Position numbers and translations under genes: made by a program | Part shown: positions 1-8,428 of the stretch, in pieces | Layout of the letters: each line of letters begins with the position of its first letter | Position numbering within the stretch: the stretch's first letter is position 1 | NCBI GenBank assembly: GCA_015501055.1 | Contig: JADNYV010000689.1 | Location: forward strand, 1-17,902 | Reading direction: 5' to 3' | DNA length: 17,902 nucleotides | Source of the DNA: Mucidula mucida | Taxonomy: Eukaryota > Basidiomycota > Agaricomycetes > Agaricales > Physalacriaceae | The notes under the pieces: model-generated | The model's input: only the letters and a program-made list of their open reading frames with translations | What the model was told of the DNA's origin: nothing | Database searches by the model: none

Positions 1-327
1 GGGCAGAAAGGGAGAATGGTCACAAGGTTCCTCACAGCAAACCAGGACTTCGCCCGCAGCGATTTCAGCGACCCAGAGCTCGAGATCCTCCCCGCGCTGA
101 ATGCCTATATCAGTCGTACTAGCTCTGAGCGCTCAGCCGTGCAAGACTTGGCTGACAACCTCAAGAGTGCGTGGCAGGAGATGATAGACGACTTCAATGC
201 CGAAATGACCACTCTCATTGGCGACAAATGGGCACCCACTGGCAGAGCGCGCGACACCTATACGCAGGAGATGAATCAGTTGGCGGAAGGGAAAGCTGTA
301 GGCCACCCTTTCGCCGCATACTGCTGA
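1..327 (+). CDS. 3' end of an unrecognised protein gene (partial)
   Basis: The reading frame is open from the first base of the window and ends at TGA at 325-327, so this is probably the last exon of a gene that starts upstream. An internal ATG at 16 could also be the start, giving 103 residues. The peptide is hydrophilic and rich in Asp, Glu, Ala and Gln. It looks helical, with a middle part reading roughly DLADNLKSAWQEMIDDFNAE, and has no signal peptide, membrane segment or motif that I recognise. Third codon positions are C/G-rich like those of the GH7 and DUF6535 genes, which supports real coding. No function is proposed. Confidence 0.5.
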   Translation, partial: GQKGRMVTRFLTANQDFARSDFSDPELEILPALNAYISRTSSERSAVQDLADNLKSAWQEMIDDFNAEMTTLIGDKWAPTGRARDTYTQEMNQLAEGKAVGHPFAAYC

Positions 328-1171
328 AATGCTTACGCGTGCTCTGATGTAGAATTCCATGCCCGACGCAGCGAATCTCGCTGATAGGTGCAACGACACG
401 ATGGAATTCATCAACCGTCATACTTTCATAGATTGACATTTCGCTTGTTGTTAATAGGTAATTGACCATTGTATGTATCAGAGTCCCTCAAATCCTCTTC
501 TTTTAGTACGCGTTTAGACGACAGTCCTTTGTTTGAGTTGGTCGTAATCCACAAAATGATTTGACCGTTATGTACCTCGCTAGTAGTTCACTCCAAATCT
601 CCATACACTTGTCTTACTCTCGGTCGTCCTGGTTGTCACTTCAGGATTTTCAGGCCGGTTTTCAACTTGAGTGTGCGTACTGTGCAGAGGTTGATAAAGC
701 ATGAGTGCCAGCGAGTTTCTGGTGTTTTTGGGCAAGAGGACCGGTGTGATGAGCTTTCTCGGTACACCAGCACTTTCTCAGGATATATCAGTGGTAGCCG
801 AAACTGCTACGCTGTGATGAACGTCGAAAAAAACCCAAGCAATCAACTTTTCCACGGTCAATGCCTCTCATTCACTACGTTCATTCGCTGCACCAGAAGG
901 GTGCGAGCTCACAAGAGCACCCTAATGCTTAGTACATGTGGCTTATAGACTATTAATCTGCGCCCGATGATTTAATGGGACCAGCAAGCCCCCCGAAGGA
1001 CTAGCATATCGGTAGTCTCGTAAACCGACTCAACGAGAGAAGTTGGGATACTCACGATAGCATATCGGTACTTTGCTGCTACTGAAGAAACTATTTGATT
1101 TTAAATGATATTGAAAAGAGTATTGCCAAAAGCCTACTCTTCGGCACCGCAAGAGCCGCTTCTCTGGGTGA
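328..1171. other. Intergenic stretch, no gene recognised
   Basis: I see no convincing coding exon here. The open frames are short, lack domain-like sequence and show no coding-like codon use. The only structure seen is a 13-bp direct repeat, TAGCATATCGGTA, at 1002-1014 and 1058-1070. The stretch presumably holds the 3' UTR of the preceding gene and the flank into which the outer DNA element inserted. Confidence 0.5.
1002..1070. repeat. 13-bp direct repeat pair (1002-1014 and 1058-1070)
   Basis: TAGCATATCGGTA occurs twice with start positions 56 bp apart. The sequence between the copies has no obvious inverted termini, so I do not call it an element. It could be a remnant duplication. Confidence 0.4.
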
Positions 1172-1173
1172 TA

Positions 1174-1199
1174 CTATCCTTGATCGGGAAGTGAAATCG
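1174..1199 (+). repeat. Outer element, left terminal inverted repeat (26 bp)
   Basis: Exact reverse complement of 8991-9016. It is preceded by TA and ends in the GGAAGTGAAATCG motif that is repeated subterminally. Confidence 0.85.
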
Positions 1200-1261
1200 C
1201 GTCTAGAAGTGAAATCCTTGCAGTATTTGCCTTCCCTATATCGCAATTGTCCTTGCATCGT

Positions 1262-1271
1262 ACCTGGATTT
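1262..1271. repeat. 10-bp target-site duplication of the inner DNA element, left copy
   Basis: ACCTGGATTT lies directly outside the left terminal repeat and is repeated exactly at 8419-8428 directly outside the right one. The duplication could be read as 10-12 bp, because one or two border bases can be given either to the duplication or to the terminal repeat. Confidence 0.8.
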
Positions 1272-1291
1272 AGGGATGTGCGCCGTACCGT
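1272..1291 (+). repeat. Inner element, left terminal inverted repeat (20 bp)
   Basis: AGGGATGTGCGCCGTACCGT is the exact reverse complement of 8399-8418. The two arms diverge directly after this point. Confidence 0.85.
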
Positions 1292-1335
1292 ATGTACGGT
1301 GCATACGGTACGGCATACGGGTTACGGTACCCGTA
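1282..1335. repeat. Double hairpin in left arm of inner element
   Basis: GCCGTACCGTATG (1282-1294) and CATACGGTACGGC (1302-1314) form a perfect 13-bp stem with a 7-nt loop. A second 7-bp stem follows directly (TACGGGT at 1316-1322, ACCCGTA at 1329-1335). Such palindromic subterminal arms may bind a transposase. The function is inferred. Confidence 0.7.
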
Positions 1336-1763
1336 CCGTGAGCAATCTTGGAGTACGGTCAACGGATCGGTCATATGGCCGTGATACAGTCACTCACCTG
1401 GTGGGGTCAGATCGTCTTCAAATTGCTATCCATCCAGTAGCAGACCCCTCATGTAGAGTACCAAGGACAAACACAATCTGATGCTGGCTGAAATGTGTCA
1501 TGGATGTCGCTTGAAGACCTTGCCAGCGATGGCTTGTCCCAATCGGGACACCTACCACGTGGACCATCTTGTTGATGAACAACGACATTCTCGGTGCATT
1601 TGGCCTCCCGGACCACCCATTTACTGTCCGGAAAACACCAAAGGACATGAATCAACTTTTCTGGTGCAGTGTTTGAGCATTGAAGCTGCCTGAATGACTG
1701 TCTTTCAGTGGTAATGGCTGAAGTAGGCTCCTTTCGGGCCCAAAGGTGACTTGTCAACTTATC

Positions 1764-1768
1764 CACAC
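1764..1768. repeat. 5-bp target-site duplication CACAC of the Ty3 element, left copy
   Basis: CACAC lies directly before the LTR (TGTTAGCG at 1769) and is repeated at 8278-8282 directly after the other LTR. A 5-bp duplication is normal for Ty3/gypsy integrases. Confidence 0.88.
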
Positions 1769-2298
1769 TGTTAGCGACTGACTAAGCCACGAGACTCAAC
1801 CAGGTACCACAGCAAGAACTAAGGAAGAAAGCGTTCGCGTTCGTAAGACTAGGCTAGGCCAGGTGTATAAATGAGATCGGAACTAAAGTACAATGATACT
1901 ACACTACTGCTTATATACTAGTAAGCCTGTGTTTGGGACTCCTTGTCCATACGTGTTTCCGCTAGGGATAACTCTACGCCCTTGACCCAGTGTTGTATGC
2001 TACTAGTCCGTGAAACCATTAAATATGAGTGGTAACTGCATGTAAGTAATAATACTGAAACGACCATGTGTGCTACGAGTGTCGATGGTGGGTATACAAT
2101 GGGGAATCCATGAGGTATCGGCATGTATGATGTCATCCATGTGTTAGGCGTGTGTCCGACATAAGTACGGCTTCGGTAATGAACAGGAGTATGATCGGTG
2201 ACGAAACAGATGATGAAACAGTCCGTTGGTTGATAAGACAAGGCCCCCGATAAGATATGATAAGATGTGAAAGTGTGAAAATATGGCAATTCATAACA
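1769..2298 (-). repeat. 3' LTR of the Ty3 element (530 bp)
   Basis: It begins TGTTAGCG and ends CATAACA on the plus strand, and is collinear with 7748-8277 without a gap. The two copies differ only at 1842/7821 (C/T) and 2026/8005 (T/C). A TATATAA box in the element's sense lies at 1917-1911. Confidence 0.95.
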
Positions 2299-2301
2299 TC
2301 A

Positions 2302-2311
2302 CCCCCTCCTT
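2302..2311 (-). promoter_or_regulatory. Polypurine tract of the Ty3 element
   Basis: In the element's sense the sequence is AAGGAGGGGG, ending 3 nt before the 3' LTR. This is the expected position for the plus-strand primer of reverse transcription. It overlaps the TAA stop codon of pol (2312-2310). Confidence 0.8.
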
Positions 2312-4232
2312 AAGGCGCAAGTTCCATTCTGCGCCAAATTTGCTCCATGAGGGCCGCAGAGGGTAGCGTGACGTCAAGAGGTTCGGTGTCAGGCGGTGGC
2401 ATGGGTCGGAATAGATGTGATGGAAATTGCGACATGGGAACTTCAATGCGAGCAAGCGCAGGTGGCTTTGGCTTGTTCGGGTACTGCTGGTGGAAATCGC
2501 GAATAGCTTCGTCGGCATTCTTGAGATTGCATGCCGGTTCCCATGTCTGTTCGTGTGTGCCATAACCCTTCCAGTGAACCTTGTATTGAAAACCCCCGCG
2601 GTACTTCCGGGAATTAACCACTTTCTCAACCTCCCATTCCGGTTCGGCTCCTTCCAGCACAGGTGGTGGACGCGTGTCTCGGGGTTGCGTCGGGAATTGG
2701 GGCTTGTGATAAGGTGTCAACAGGGCCTCATTGAACACGGGATGGATGCTCTTCCACGTGTGAGGGATCTGGAGCTTGTACGAACTCGTCCCGACTTTCT
2801 TGATCACTTTGAACGGCCCGAATCGTTTGTCATCGAGCTTCTTCATTGGTCGGTCCGTACTGAGATTTGTCCCTTCCAGCCATACTTTGTCGCCTTCCTT
2901 GTACTCCACTGCCTCTGTCCGTTTCCTGTCATAAAACCGTTTCATGTCCTCTTTGGCCATCTTCAATGCCGACCCCACTTCATCCCATGTTTTCCTCATG
3001 CCGTCGGCAAACTCCTGCGCAGTCTCATTTCTCGATGCCGTTTTCGGAGCGGTGCCTTTGTAGGGGTGTCTGCCCATGTCGGCGAAGAACGGAGTAACCT
3101 TGGTTGCTGAGTGTACCCGATCGTTGTAAACAAATTCGGCAGAGGGTAACCATTCATGCCAGTCGTTCTGATGGTAATTGACGAGTAACCGTAAGAAATG
3201 TTCTATCTCTTGATTCAACCGTTCCGTTTGCCCATTTGCCTGTGGATGGTACGCCGTTGTAAAGTTTCCTTGTGTGCCCAACAACCGGTACAACTCCTTC
3301 ATGAAACGCGAGTGGTATTGTGGACCACGATCATGTATCATCTGTCGTGGCATTCCATGTATGGGGAAAATGCGATCACGGTAAATGCGGGCCATGCCTT
3401 CCAACGTCAGAGTGGTATGTGTCGGTATAATGCGTAATCGCTTGGTGAAGTGGTCCACAAACGTGCTGATCGCGTTGTATCCTCCTGATTCCGGCAGTTC
3501 TCCAATCATGTCCGTCCCTACTACCTCCCATGGCTCGCTTGGCACATCAATAGGGTGAAGAGGTGCAGCCGGCTTCGTGCGATGTGACTTTGTAACCTGG
3601 CATTTTTGACACCCTTCTACGTATTCACGGACGTCTCGGCTGATTCCTGGCCACCAATAGGTACGTGTGATCAGCTCGAGGGTCTTGTATCGTCCGGGAT
3701 GCCCTGCAAGCTGTGCGTCGTGATGCATTCCAATAACTTTTCCCCGCAATTCCTTGTCCTTCGGTATGTAAATACGATCTTTCCACATAATAAGACCATT
3801 TTCCTTCTCTTCCCATCCTTTTTCTTTGTTTTCTAATGCTTTTTGTACGTATCTGTCTTTGTTTCCTTTTCTTTGTTTGATTTTGTTAAGTAATTCGTCC
3901 TCCGGTGTATCTACTGTATGTAAAGAGAATTGAATTTGTGAAATAAAAAACTCCGGCTTGAGCAAAACAACGTTTTCGTTATCTTTTTCCCCCTTCTCAA
4001 GGCCTGTCATCCTTGACAAGGCATCAGCTTTCCCCATCGTCTTGCCCGGCTTGTGAATCATCTGTATGTCATACTCCGCCAACTCCGTAACCCATCTCGC
4101 CTGCCTCCGATTCAACTTCTGTGGCTTCCGGAAGTACTGGAGGTTTTGATGATCGGTAAACACCTCCACCGTTTCCTTTGCTCCAAGGAGATATTGTCTC
4201 CAGTCGTCAATTGAGTCCATAATAGCCATCAT
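2310..4232 (-). CDS. pol: Ty3 pol, C-terminal part: end of RNase H, integrase and chromodomain
   Basis: An uninterrupted frame of 640 codons. The first ~75 residues are the end of RNase H (TDHQNL, then KADALSRM). The integrase follows, with an HHCC zinc-binding region (MHHDAQLAGHPG ... CQKC) and a DDE core: Asp in GTDMIGELP, Asp in HDRGPQY and Glu in NGQTERLNQE. Next come a GPY/F-like module (FGPFKVIKKVG) and, at about residues 530-580, a chromodomain (EWEVEKVV ... HWKGYG ... TWEP) that keeps the aromatic-cage positions W, W and Y. In related elements this domain reads methylated histone H3 and steers integration. The true translation start lies far upstream in Gag-Pol, and the ATG at 4232 is internal. 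The frame ends at TAA overlapping the polypurine tract. It is the only part of pol without a break. Confidence 0.93.
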   Translation of the reverse strand: MMAIMDSIDDWRQYLLGAKETVEVFTDHQNLQYFRKPQKLNRRQARWVTELAEYDIQMIHKPGKTMGKADALSRMTGLEKGEKDNENVVLLKPEFFISQIQFSLHTVDTPEDELLNKIKQRKGNKDRYVQKALENKEKGWEEKENGLIMWKDRIYIPKDKELRGKVIGMHHDAQLAGHPGRYKTLELITRTYWWPGISRDVREYVEGCQKCQVTKSHRTKPAAPLHPIDVPSEPWEVVGTDMIGELPESGGYNAISTFVDHFTKRLRIIPTHTTLTLEGMARIYRDRIFPIHGMPRQMIHDRGPQYHSRFMKELYRLLGTQGNFTTAYHPQANGQTERLNQEIEHFLRLLVNYHQNDWHEWLPSAEFVYNDRVHSATKVTPFFADMGRHPYKGTAPKTASRNETAQEFADGMRKTWDEVGSALKMAKEDMKRFYDRKRTEAVEYKEGDKVWLEGTNLSTDRPMKKLDDKRFGPFKVIKKVGTSSYKLQIPHTWKSIHPVFNEALLTPYHKPQFPTQPRDTRPPPVLEGAEPEWEVEKVVNSRKYRGGFQYKVHWKGYGTHEQTWEPACNLKNADEAIRDFHQQYPNKPKPPALARIEVPMSQFPSHLFRPMPPPDTEPLDVTLPSAALMEQIWRRMELAP

Positions 4233-5270
4233 CTCTTTGTCATAGATCTCATAATTGCGCTCTACTTCGTTCAGCGCGCGAGACCAAAGGCTACTGGTCT
4301 TCCATTTTCGTCAACCAACTGGGAAAGAACCGCCCCATTGCATAGTTCAGGAGTCTGCCTCGACTCGAAACTTGCCGTCGTCGCGTGGTACGATCAGAAC
4401 GGGTTCTTCCGTCATCCTCCGTTTCAACTCCTCAAACGCCTCGTGCTGCTCCATGCCCCAAACCCACTCGCCCTTCCCGGTTAGCAATGTCAATGGCTTT
4501 GCTACTCCCGCAAATCCCCGGATGAAACGTCGGTAGAAGTTGCAGAAGCCCAGGAATGACTGTACTTCCTTCTTCTTCGTCGGCTCCTTCCATTCCTTCA
4601 CTACGGCCACTTTTGCCGGATCCATCTTCACTTCTCCTCCTCCAACAATAACTCCCAAGTAATCTACAGTATGTGCCTCAAAACTACATTTCTCGGGTTT
4701 TAAATACAACTTATTTGCTCCAATATCTCTAGTACTCGTCGTACAATATGCCTATGTTCGTCCAATGTGTTCGTAAAAATAAGTATGTCGTCTAAGTAAA
4801 CTATAACATGTCCTTCATCAATCAACTCCTTCAGAATGTGATTCATGAACGATTGGAACATTGCCGGCGAGTTTGTAAGTCCGAAGAACATGACTGAGGG
4901 CTCGAACAGGCCTCGGTTTGTTCTAAACGCCGCTTTCCACTCATCACCTTCTTTGATCCGGATGTTATTGTAACCCCATCGGACATCCATCTTTGTGAAA
5001 ACCTTTGCTCCCTTCAACTTGTTGATAAGCTCCTGAATCAACGGCAAGGGGTATCGGTTCTTGATTGTCATGTCGTTCAACTTCCGATAGTCCTGTACTG
5101 GCCGAAGGCTTCCGTCCTTCTTTTTGACAAAGAAGAAGGGTGAGCCATAGGTGAAATTGATGGCCATATACGTCCCGTCCTATGTTTTCTTCCAGGAACT
5201 CATCTAACGCCTTCTGCTCGGATGGACTAAGGGGATAGACCTTGCAGTCAACCGGTTTGGAACCAGGCAT
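4233..5270 (-). pseudogene. pol: Ty3 pol, reverse transcriptase and start of RNase H, frame-broken
   Basis: RT sequence runs through three frame segments. The 5270 segment gives the entry to RT (PGSKPVDCKVYPLSPSEQKA). The 5167 segment gives the palm, with [24 protein letters not shown], the [12 protein letters not shown] block carrying the first catalytic Asp, and the YLDDILIF catalytic box. The 4709 segment gives the thumb/connection ([24 protein letters not shown]) and the start of RNase H (FRVEADS). Breaks lie near 5180-5183, 5142-5145, 4718-4721, 4345-4360 and 4281-4285. Most look like loss of one base from a short run, and the flanking protein sequence continues in another frame. All catalytic motifs are present, so damage is limited to the reading frame. 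Either this copy is dead or the breaks are sequencing errors. Confidence 0.88.
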
Positions 5271-5275
5271 AAGTT

Positions 5276-5883
5276 CTATCGCGTGATCCCAGGGTCTTCG
5301 CTCCGGTAGCTTGTCAAAGTCTGCCTTGCTGAATACATCGGAAATTCCTCGATGTAAGGTGCAGCAGCGGATGAAGGCTGTTGTGATCTCAGCTTTTCAC
5401 CGCTTTTGTGATAGTTGTCCCAGTCCATCCAGAACAAACGCTCTCCCTCTTCCAACTTCTCTTCTACGTCTTCTCCTTCATCTTCCGGCGAGTTATACTC
5501 GGGTAGGTAGCCGCAACGGTCTGGGCATTGATCAAAAGTCAACGTGGATTCCGTCCAGTTGATTGTGGGGTTGTGATATCGTAACCAATCTAGCCCCAAA
5601 AAGATACTTGTTTTGCCAAGATTGGTGACGGCTAACTTAATCTTTTTGGCGTGATCTCCGATCTTCATCCGGACCTCCACAAAACCTTCGATTGCTCCTC
5701 CCTCATTTAGGGTTCCATCCGCATTGTAGACAGGGAGCTTGACCGGTAACTCCTTGATCGGGAGTCCGTTCTTCTCGACAATTCTTTATTGACGCAAGAA
5801 CCTGTTGCTCCGCTGTCGAGAAGGGCACTCGTTTCCCATTCAGAGCCTGTGTGTACGCTCTCTATGGTTACTCGGAGTTTCAT
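5276..5883 (-). pseudogene. pol: Ty3 aspartic protease region, frame-broken
   Basis: An ATG at 5883 opens a frame that contains the retroviral-type protease active site DSGATG (5817-5800). The frame then shifts near 5783. The following frame gives the rest of the protease, including TSIFLGLDWLRYHNPTINW, where the ILG-type block near the C-terminus is typical of Ty3 proteases. An acidic linker (EDEGEDVEEKLEEGE) leads toward RT. A second break near 5340 separates this from the RT entry segment. The protease would mature Gag and Pol inside virus-like particles. Confidence 0.83.
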
Positions 5884-6296
5884 GTCTGCCCCTTTGTTCC
5901 CCGGATGTACTTCCTCAACTTTTTCAACTCCGTCACAACTTCCACCGCAGCTTCCTTCGTCAACGCTCTGATCGCCATCACTTTCTCCTCCGTCGCTTCT
6001 CTTCTCTCCGCTCCGGCATCCATGCTCTCAGAATTCCCACTGCTCTCACACGTCATCTACTCTTAGCCGTTGTGCGATCCACTCGGGCGTATTTGGCTCA
6101 AATCTTTCTTTCGCAGGTTTTGGTGGTGAAGTCGTCGATGATATTTTAGCTGTTCAGTACCCGTACTGTAAATAAATTCTGCATCTGACGACCCTTTCCT
6201 TGATGACTGCTCCGGCAGGACTGCGTCTACTGCGGGAGCTTCGCAAAACCCAACTCTTCGCCACTTCTTTTTCTCCTCGTGTTCATTTCGGTCCAT
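5877..6296 (-). pseudogene. Gag-Pol junction region of the Ty3 element
   Basis: No conserved domain is seen here. The frame starting at 6296 runs to 6063. A separate short frame (about 6020-5877, Lys/Glu/Ala-rich) ends in a TGA that overlaps the protease ATG as ATGA. An overlap of this kind could be the natural Gag-Pol frame change or simply another single-base break. The sequence alone does not decide. Confidence 0.45.
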
Positions 6297-7151
6297 AAAC
6301 CCCGAATTGTCTGGGGTCGACCCTTCTTCGGACAGAACCTGCTAACGTGGCCATGTTCGCCACAGCTGAAGCAGAGTCCCCTTCGTCGTGCATTGTCAAT
6401 GTCCATCGGCCTGCCGGCTCCTCCATAGGTAACACCGGTGGCATCTCGTCGTGTGATCGGCGTTGGGGGTGGGTTCGTAGGATTGGCTCTTGATGTAGCC
6501 ACCTGTGGAGCTTGAGGCCGGGACTGCATTCCGGACCTCTTGCTCGCCGCCTGCCTTCTCCACAGCTGATCAATCTGAAGGATCTGTGCCTTCCAATCCT
6601 TGTACTTCTCTGGCAACCCGTCTCGGCTGCCATAGATCTGGTCGATGATCTTCTCGTTGACATTGGTCTCGAGAAGTCGCACGACGAATGCGTCATCCTT
6701 CGAGTATCCTGCCTGAGTGAGCAGGACCTCAAATTCTGGAAGAAATCTTGAGCGGTGTCTTGCCCCTGGCGCAACCGCTCGATCTGGTCTTGCGCGTCTC
6801 GCGCGAGGTTGGAATCCACAAATTGTTCCTTCAAATCTTCCTTGAACTCTGTCCAAGAGACTGTCCATTCCTCTTCTTCCTCGTCAAAGTTTGGTCCGAG
6901 TAGTTCTGGACCCATGCATCTACATGATCTCCTCGGATATAGAAGAGAACAACATCAATCCTTTCGGAGTCAGATGTGAGGTTGTTCTTCTTGTCACGGA
7001 TATATGTGAACATCAATCGCCACCAGCTCTTGTACTTGGACTTGTCCCCGTCATAGTCGTAAGGCTTGTTGACAAGGGATCGGCCTTTGGTTTCGACCTC
7101 GGCATGATGAGCGGGTGTGTGAGGAACGGTTTCGGGTGCTTCGTTGGACAT
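6227..7151 (-). pseudogene. gag: Ty3 gag (capsid and CCHC nucleocapsid), frame-broken
   Basis: The start is the ATG at 7151, the first good ATG after a ~600-bp leader, and the frame reads MSNEAPETVPHTPAHHAEVE. Capsid-type sequence follows (YDYDGDKSKYKSWWRLMFTY, then GDHVDAWVQNY). The frame breaks in an A run near 6890-6892 and again near 6735-6739. Between the breaks it reads WTEFKEDLKEQFVDSN and LRQGQDTAQDFFQ, characteristic of the retrotransposon gag domain. The last frame has a CCHC zinc knuckle, CFSCGEHGHVSRFC (CX2CX4HX4C), then stops at 6227. Gag forms the particle and the knuckle binds element RNA. The two breaks make the protein non-functional as read. Confidence 0.87.
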
Positions 7152-7747
7152 GATGAATCGGGGTGATAGGATGGAGAGTGAAAGGGTGAAAGTGGGGATA
7201 TGGGAGATGCGGATCTTGATGAAACGGGTGAGGGAATAGAGGTTTGGATGAATAAGGAGGAGTCGCCTAGATCTGAAATAGAATCCAGGACTTGGTAGGG
7301 TGGGGAATGATGATGTGTATTGTAAGGTAAGTAAAGTAGGTAGGTATCGTAACTGTCTACGCTATTTTACCGACTACTGACTACGTATCTACGGAGCCCA
7401 AGAGCTCGTCACAAGTTCGCAATTGCCCAGCCGACGTCCCTCTGATGTGAGGTAAGCCGAAGTTTTCCTGGGAACGGGGGTTGACCCGTAAACAGCGCCC
7501 ACTGAAGTGCAACTGCCAAAAGTTCATTCTCGTGAGAGCGGCTACTTCCAGCACCCGAGGCAGTTATCTCTAACTGTTAGCCGGCGCTACTGGGACCAAT
7601 ACACATGTATGCGGATGTGCGCTGGAATTAGGAATCCGTCGATCTGTAAACAGGAAAGGGGATGGGGGATGTGTGATGATCAAACAGTGAAGTGCTGATC
7701 GACGATCAGGGATGTGTGGTAGGTGGTAGAAAGTACTTCCGATCTTC
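7152..7747 (-). other. 5' leader of the Ty3 element
   Basis: Untranslated stretch between the 5' LTR and the gag ATG. Apart from the primer-binding site at its LTR-proximal end I see no coding sequence. A packaging signal is expected in such leaders but cannot be located by eye. Confidence 0.6.
7737..7745 (-). promoter_or_regulatory. Candidate self-priming primer-binding site
   Basis: In the element's sense, AGATCGGAA lies 2 nt inside the 5' LTR. It does not begin with the TGG expected for pairing to a tRNA CCA end. It is perfectly complementary over 9 nt to TTCCGATCT in the LTR (7861-7853 in the 5' LTR), which lies ~35 nt downstream of the TATATAA box, about where transcription should start. 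This matches the Tf1-type mechanism, in which the 5' end of the mRNA folds back as its own primer. Confidence 0.62.
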
Positions 7748-8277
7748 TGTTAGCGACTGACTAAGCCACGAGACTCAACCAGGTACCACAGCAAGAACTA
7801 AGGAAGAAAGCGTTCGCGTTTGTAAGACTAGGCTAGGCCAGGTGTATAAATGAGATCGGAACTAAAGTACAATGATACTACACTACTGCTTATATACTAG
7901 TAAGCCTGTGTTTGGGACTCCTTGTCCATACGTGTTTCCGCTAGGGATAACTCTACGCCCTTGACCCAGTGTTGTATGCTACTAGTCCGTGAAACCATTA
8001 AATACGAGTGGTAACTGCATGTAAGTAATAATACTGAAACGACCATGTGTGCTACGAGTGTCGATGGTGGGTATACAATGGGGAATCCATGAGGTATCGG
8101 CATGTATGATGTCATCCATGTGTTAGGCGTGTGTCCGACATAAGTACGGCTTCGGTAATGAACAGGAGTATGATCGGTGACGAAACAGATGATGAAACAG
8201 TCCGTTGGTTGATAAGACAAGGCCCCCGATAAGATATGATAAGATGTGAAAGTGTGAAAATATGGCAATTCATAACA
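7748..8277 (-). repeat. 5' LTR of the Ty3 element (530 bp)
   Basis: Collinear copy of 1769-2298, with two transitions and no gap between them. In the element's sense a TATATAA box lies at 7896-7890 and the predicted RNA start is near 7861, which defines the U3/R border. Confidence 0.95.
7890..7896 (-). promoter_or_regulatory. TATA box of the Ty3 5' LTR
   Basis: TATATAA in the element's sense, about 35 nt before the TTCCGATCT segment that pairs with the primer-binding site. The same box is at 1911-1917 in the other LTR. Confidence 0.6.
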
Positions 8278-8282
8278 CACAC
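8278..8282. repeat. 5-bp target-site duplication CACAC, right copy
   Basis: Directly follows the LTR end CATAACA and matches 1764-1768. Confidence 0.88.
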
Positions 8283-8398
8283 ATCAAGAAAAACTAACTA
8301 CATACTGACAGGTCAATAACTCTCAATATTTATAACTGAACACCACACTACGGCCGTGTTCCAGCCGTTACGGACTGTATCTTACGGCCGTACCCGTA

Positions 8399-8418
8399 AC
8401 GGTACGGCGCACATCCCT
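8399..8418 (-). repeat. Inner element, right terminal inverted repeat (20 bp)
   Basis: Exact reverse complement of 1272-1291, followed directly by the 10-bp duplication. Confidence 0.85.
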
Positions 8419-8428
8419 ACCTGGATTT
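8419..8428. repeat. 10-bp target-site duplication of the inner DNA element, right copy
   Basis: ACCTGGATTT, identical to 1262-1271. Confidence 0.8.

Larger units (their letters stand above)
1769..8277 (-). mobile_element. Full-length Ty3/gypsy chromovirus LTR retrotransposon
   Basis: This 6509-bp element lies on the minus strand. It has two 530-bp LTRs with TG...CA ends, a CACAC target duplication, a candidate self-priming primer-binding site next to the 5' LTR (right-hand side) and a purine tract next to the 3' LTR (left-hand side). The internal region codes in order for gag with a CCHC knuckle, aspartic protease, reverse transcriptase, RNase H, integrase, a GPY/F-type module and a C-terminal chromodomain. 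That order and the chromodomain place it in the chromovirus branch (Metaviridae). The LTRs differ at two positions, indicating recent insertion, yet gag, protease, RT and RNase H carry about ten frame breaks. As sequenced it cannot make its own full Gag-Pol. Confidence 0.95.
1272..8418. mobile_element. Inner non-autonomous DNA transposon (MITE-like, 10-bp TSD), interrupted by the Ty3 element
   Basis: The 20-bp termini AGGGATGTGCGCCGTACCGT (1272-1291) and its reverse complement (8399-8418) are flanked by the exact 10-bp direct repeat ACCTGGATTT. Removing the retrotransposon and one CACAC copy leaves about 633 bp without a transposase gene. Both arms are dense in TACGG/CCGTA words, and the left arm folds into two hairpins. 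Target duplications of 9-11 bp are typical of Mutator-like elements, so MULE affinity is my best guess. It rests only on duplication length. The element sits inside the outer MITE, so it arrived later than that element and earlier than the LTR retrotransposon. Confidence 0.78.

Noticed and set aside
1918..2289. Minus-strand 123-codon open frame, repeated at 7897-8280
   Set aside because: It lies wholly inside the LTRs and appears twice only because the LTR is duplicated. It has no domain and overlaps the LTR promoter elements.
2427..3110. Plus-strand 227-codon open frame
   Set aside because: It is antisense to the integrase/chromodomain frame, whose domains are clear. The plus-strand translation shows no family resemblance.
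5805..6149. Plus-strand open frames of 60-114 codons opposite the protease and gag-pol junction
   Set aside because: They are Ser/Leu-rich antisense shadows of the purine-biased minus-strand coding sequence.
6227..6915. Programmed frameshifting as the explanation for the gag breaks
   Set aside because: A programmed shift would be expected once, at the gag-pol border. Here breaks occur inside conserved domains many times and at unrelated sequences.
7720..7747. tRNA-type primer-binding site
   Set aside because: The sequence inside the 5' LTR starts GAAGATCGG and lacks the TGG needed to pair with a tRNA CCA end.
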